From Deltaproteobacteria bacterium (GTDB taxonomy: Bacteria; Desulfobacterota; Binatia; UBA9968): a stretch of 7,249 nucleotides of DNA. This document shows, one piece after another, positions 5,634 through 7,249 of this stretch (positions are counted from its first letter, which is position 1; each line of letters opens with the position of its first letter). The notes beneath the pieces were generated by a model. The model saw only the letters and a program-made list of their open reading frames with translations, ran no database searches and had not been told where the DNA came from. The position numbers and the translations under genes are program-made. The stretch covers positions 1 to 7,249 of the forward strand of contig VBLN01000207.1 in assembly GCA_005878685.1 (NCBI GenBank), given 5' to 3'.

Positions 5634-5921
5634 ATGTTCGATTGGGATCCCCAAAAGGCTGAAGCCAATAGGCTCAAGCACGGGATCTCTTTCGAAGAAG
5701 CGGCGACAGCGTTTGCTGATCCGGAGGGGTTGGACGGAGAGGATCTGGAGCATTCGCTAACCGAGCCCCGCCGCTTGCGCTTAGCGAAAAGCGCTTTAGG
5801 GAGAGTATTGGTTATAGCTTACACCACAAGGAGACAAGGCGATGAAGAGATCACGCGGATTATCAGCGCGAGGCGGGCGAACCGAAAGGAAAGGAAAAGA
5901 TACCAGGCCAAAGAAAATTGA
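5634..5921 (+). CDS. brnT: BrnT family toxin of a type II toxin-antitoxin system
   Basis: A 95-residue RelE-fold toxin; BrnT proteins act as ribonucleases that stop translation and are neutralised by BrnA. The family signature is complete: FDWDPQKAEANRLKHGISFEEAATAF at residues 2-27, then the strand GRVLVIAYT and the closing RIISARRANRKERKRY (about 75-90). I use the ATG at 5634; the frame also offers TTG directly before it. No Shine-Dalgarno sequence precedes the ATG, and the predicted transcription start coincides with it, so the message may be leaderless. Its last 80 bases overlap the antitoxin gene in another frame, and the toxin-first order is the normal brnTA arrangement. Confidence 0.92.
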   Translation: MFDWDPQKAEANRLKHGISFEEAATAFADPEGLDGEDLEHSLTEPRRLRLAKSALGRVLVIAYTTRRQGDEEITRIISARRANRKERKRYQAKEN

Positions 5922-6135
5922 CTACTCGGATATCCCTGAGCTTTCCGAGAAACAGCTCACCCGCATGCGCCGAGTGGGCCGGCCGACCTTGGGAGATGAG
6001 CCAAGAAAGCTCATCGCCATTCGTTTGGATCCGAGAGTTCTGGCTTGGCTGCGCGAGACAGCGGAAAAGAAGGGATTGCCTTATCAGTCACTTGTCAATG
6101 AGATCCTGGCCGAGGAGATGAGGAAGGCGAGTTAA
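5842..6135 (+). CDS. brnA: BrnA family antitoxin
   Basis: A 97-residue antitoxin that binds BrnT and represses the operon as a ribbon-helix-helix protein. The N-terminus (1-26) is strongly basic and likely disordered. The family segment IDYSDIPELSEKQLTRMRRVGRP (26-48) follows, then the ribbon-helix-helix part RKLIAIRLDPRVLAWLRE...PYQSLVNEIL (55-89). AAGGAG at 5828-5833, 8 bases before the ATG, lies inside the toxin gene and supports this start. The antitoxin thus has a strong ribosome site while the toxin has none visible, which would favour antitoxin excess. A shorter start is possible because the first 25 residues are not conserved. Confidence 0.9.
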   Translation: MKRSRGLSARGGRTERKGKDTRPKKIDYSDIPELSEKQLTRMRRVGRPTLGDEPRKLIAIRLDPRVLAWLRETAEKKGLPYQSLVNEILAEEMRKAS

Positions 6136-6159
6136 AGTTTGAGGGCAAAGGGGCATCGG

Positions 6160-7249
6160 GTGACCAGGCACAACATCCTCATTGCCGGAGCCGGCATCGG
6201 GGGATTGACAGCAGCGGCAAACCTTTTGCACGCAGGACACGATGTCACGCTTTTCGAGCAGGCGTCCGAGCTGAGCGAGGTCGGGGCAGGTCTCCAGCTA
6301 AGCGCCAATGCGACGCATGTGCTGCACCATCTTGGGCTCGGACCGGCGTTAGCCGAGGTGGGCGTTCGACCCGGAGCCTACGTCTTCCGGCTCCATGATA
6401 CCGGTGAAGAGATCCAACGATTTGCGCTCTCCGATCAGCATGAAAAGCTGCATGGAGCGCCGTATTATCAGGTTCACCGCGCGGATATTCATACTTTGCT
6501 CGCAGCCAAGGTGCACGATCTCAAGGGTGACGCCATTCGCCTGAACTGCCGCGTCAGCGGATTCGAAGAGAGCGGCAACGGCGTCAAGCTGCGCCTTGCC
6601 GACGGCACGATGGTCGAGGGTGACCTTTTGGTCGGGGCCGACGGTCTCAAGTCCGTCGTCTGCGAGCAAATCGCGGGAAATGTTCCCGCGACGTATACGG
6701 GCGACGCCGCTTGGCGCATTACTGTTCCGGTCGAGCGGTTGCCTCAAAATTTCATGGAACCGGTCATGATGGTGTGGATGGGGCCCGGGCGGCATGTCGT
6801 GGCCTATTACCTGCGCGCCGGCGCCTTACTGAACTTCGTCGGGCTCGTTGAGACCGATGAAGTTTCCGAGGAATCGTGGACGGCCAAATTTCCCTGGGAA
6901 AGGTTCAAGGCGGATTTCGAGGGCTGGCATGCCGACGTTCAGACCATCATAGACGCGGCGGACAGGGAGGAATGTTTTCGCTGGTCATTGCACTATCGGC
7001 CCGCGATTAGAAACTGGAGCACAAGGCGAGCTACCCTCTTGGGGGACGCCGTGCACCCGACGCTGCCTTATCTCGCGCAGGGTGCTTGCATGGCGATCGA
7101 AGACGGCGCAGTGCTGGCGCGGGCGCTGGCTCAAGCCGAGTCGATTCCCGATGCATTGCAGCTTTACCAGCGCAACCGCCTCGAACGGACGTTAAAAATT
7201 GTCGATCAGTCAAGCGCCAAGCGGAGGCTCTATCATTTGCGCACGGCCG
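6160..7249 (+). CDS. FAD-dependent monooxygenase, salicylate-hydroxylase-like, truncated by window edge
   Basis: The reading frame is open from GTG 6160 to the window end (363 full codons); relatives run to about 390-400 residues, so only a short C-terminus is missing. This is a class A flavoprotein monooxygenase (FAD_binding_3 type), which uses NAD(P)H and O2 to hydroxylate a usually aromatic substrate. The three signatures are in place: GAGIGGL at residues 10-16 for the FAD dinucleotide, GADG at 159-162 for FAD/NAD(P)H, and GDAVHPTLPYLAQGACMAIEDG starting at 295 for the flavin ribityl site. The last form is closest to salicylate and 3-hydroxybenzoate hydroxylases. GTG 6160 follows AAAGGGG (6147-6153) by 6 bases; TTG 6139 is an alternative. 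It starts 24 bases after brnA, so read-through from the toxin-antitoxin promoter is possible. The substrate is not determined. Confidence 0.88.
   Translation, partial: MTRHNILIAGAGIGGLTAAANLLHAGHDVTLFEQASELSEVGAGLQLSANATHVLHHLGLGPALAEVGVRPGAYVFRLHDTGEEIQRFALSDQHEKLHGAPYYQVHRADIHTLLAAKVHDLKGDAIRLNCRVSGFEESGNGVKLRLADGTMVEGDLLVGADGLKSVVCEQIAGNVPATYTGDAAWRITVPVERLPQNFMEPVMMVWMGPGRHVVAYYLRAGALLNFVGLVETDEVSEESWTAKFPWERFKADFEGWHADVQTIIDAADREECFRWSLHYRPAIRNWSTRRATLLGDAVHPTLPYLAQGACMAIEDGAVLARALAQAESIPDALQLYQRNRLERTLKIVDQSSAKRRLYHLRTA

Noticed and set aside
6349..6795. Minus-strand frame of 148 codons
   Set aside because: Lies opposite the FAD monooxygenase, whose three signature motifs are all in the plus frame.
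1..7249. tRNA or rRNA genes, or an undescribed multi-gene defence system
   Set aside because: No cloverleaf or rRNA-like stretch was seen, and every substantial gene falls in a known family with no linked nuclease, helicase or sensor set beyond brnTA.

Overview
The window looks like chromosomal DNA from a GC-rich, probably uncultured soil or groundwater bacterium. The gene mix (orphan NMT1-like binding protein, stand-alone MetE-like protein, aromatic-ring-type FAD monooxygenase, DoxX, BrnTA) recalls Rokubacteria, Tectomicrobia, Binatota or Betaproteobacteria-like genomes. That is an impression from gene style, and no marker gene is present to fix the lineage.

Layout: an alpha/beta hydrolase (100-921, +) converges on a small DoxX-family membrane protein (967-1404, -). 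A complete-looking insertion sequence of the IS110 family, IS1111-like subgroup, follows (about 1649-3022). It has a 368-residue DEDD transposase (1736-2842), short inverted repeats near its ends, and a 180-base non-coding right end that is the likely place for a guide (bridge/seek) RNA. The element sits inside an imperfect palindromic repeat of about 127 bases, whose two halves are separated at 1559-1648 and 3023-3059. Next come a stand-alone MetE C-terminal-like methyltransferase (3076-4182), an exported NMT1/SsuA-like substrate-binding protein (4431-5438), a BrnT/BrnA toxin-antitoxin pair (5634-5921 and 5842-6135), and an FAD-dependent aromatic-type monooxygenase that runs off the right edge (6160 to the end).

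The genes do not form one obvious pathway; they read as mixed metabolic and accessory genes. The most interesting part is the insertion sequence: its termini, the split target palindrome and a predicted promoter formed only when the ends are joined in a circle all agree with RNA-guided IS1111-type transposition into a repeat. The insertion also appears to have moved the MetE-like gene away from a candidate promoter at 1503-1530. I did not find an evident new multi-gene system.
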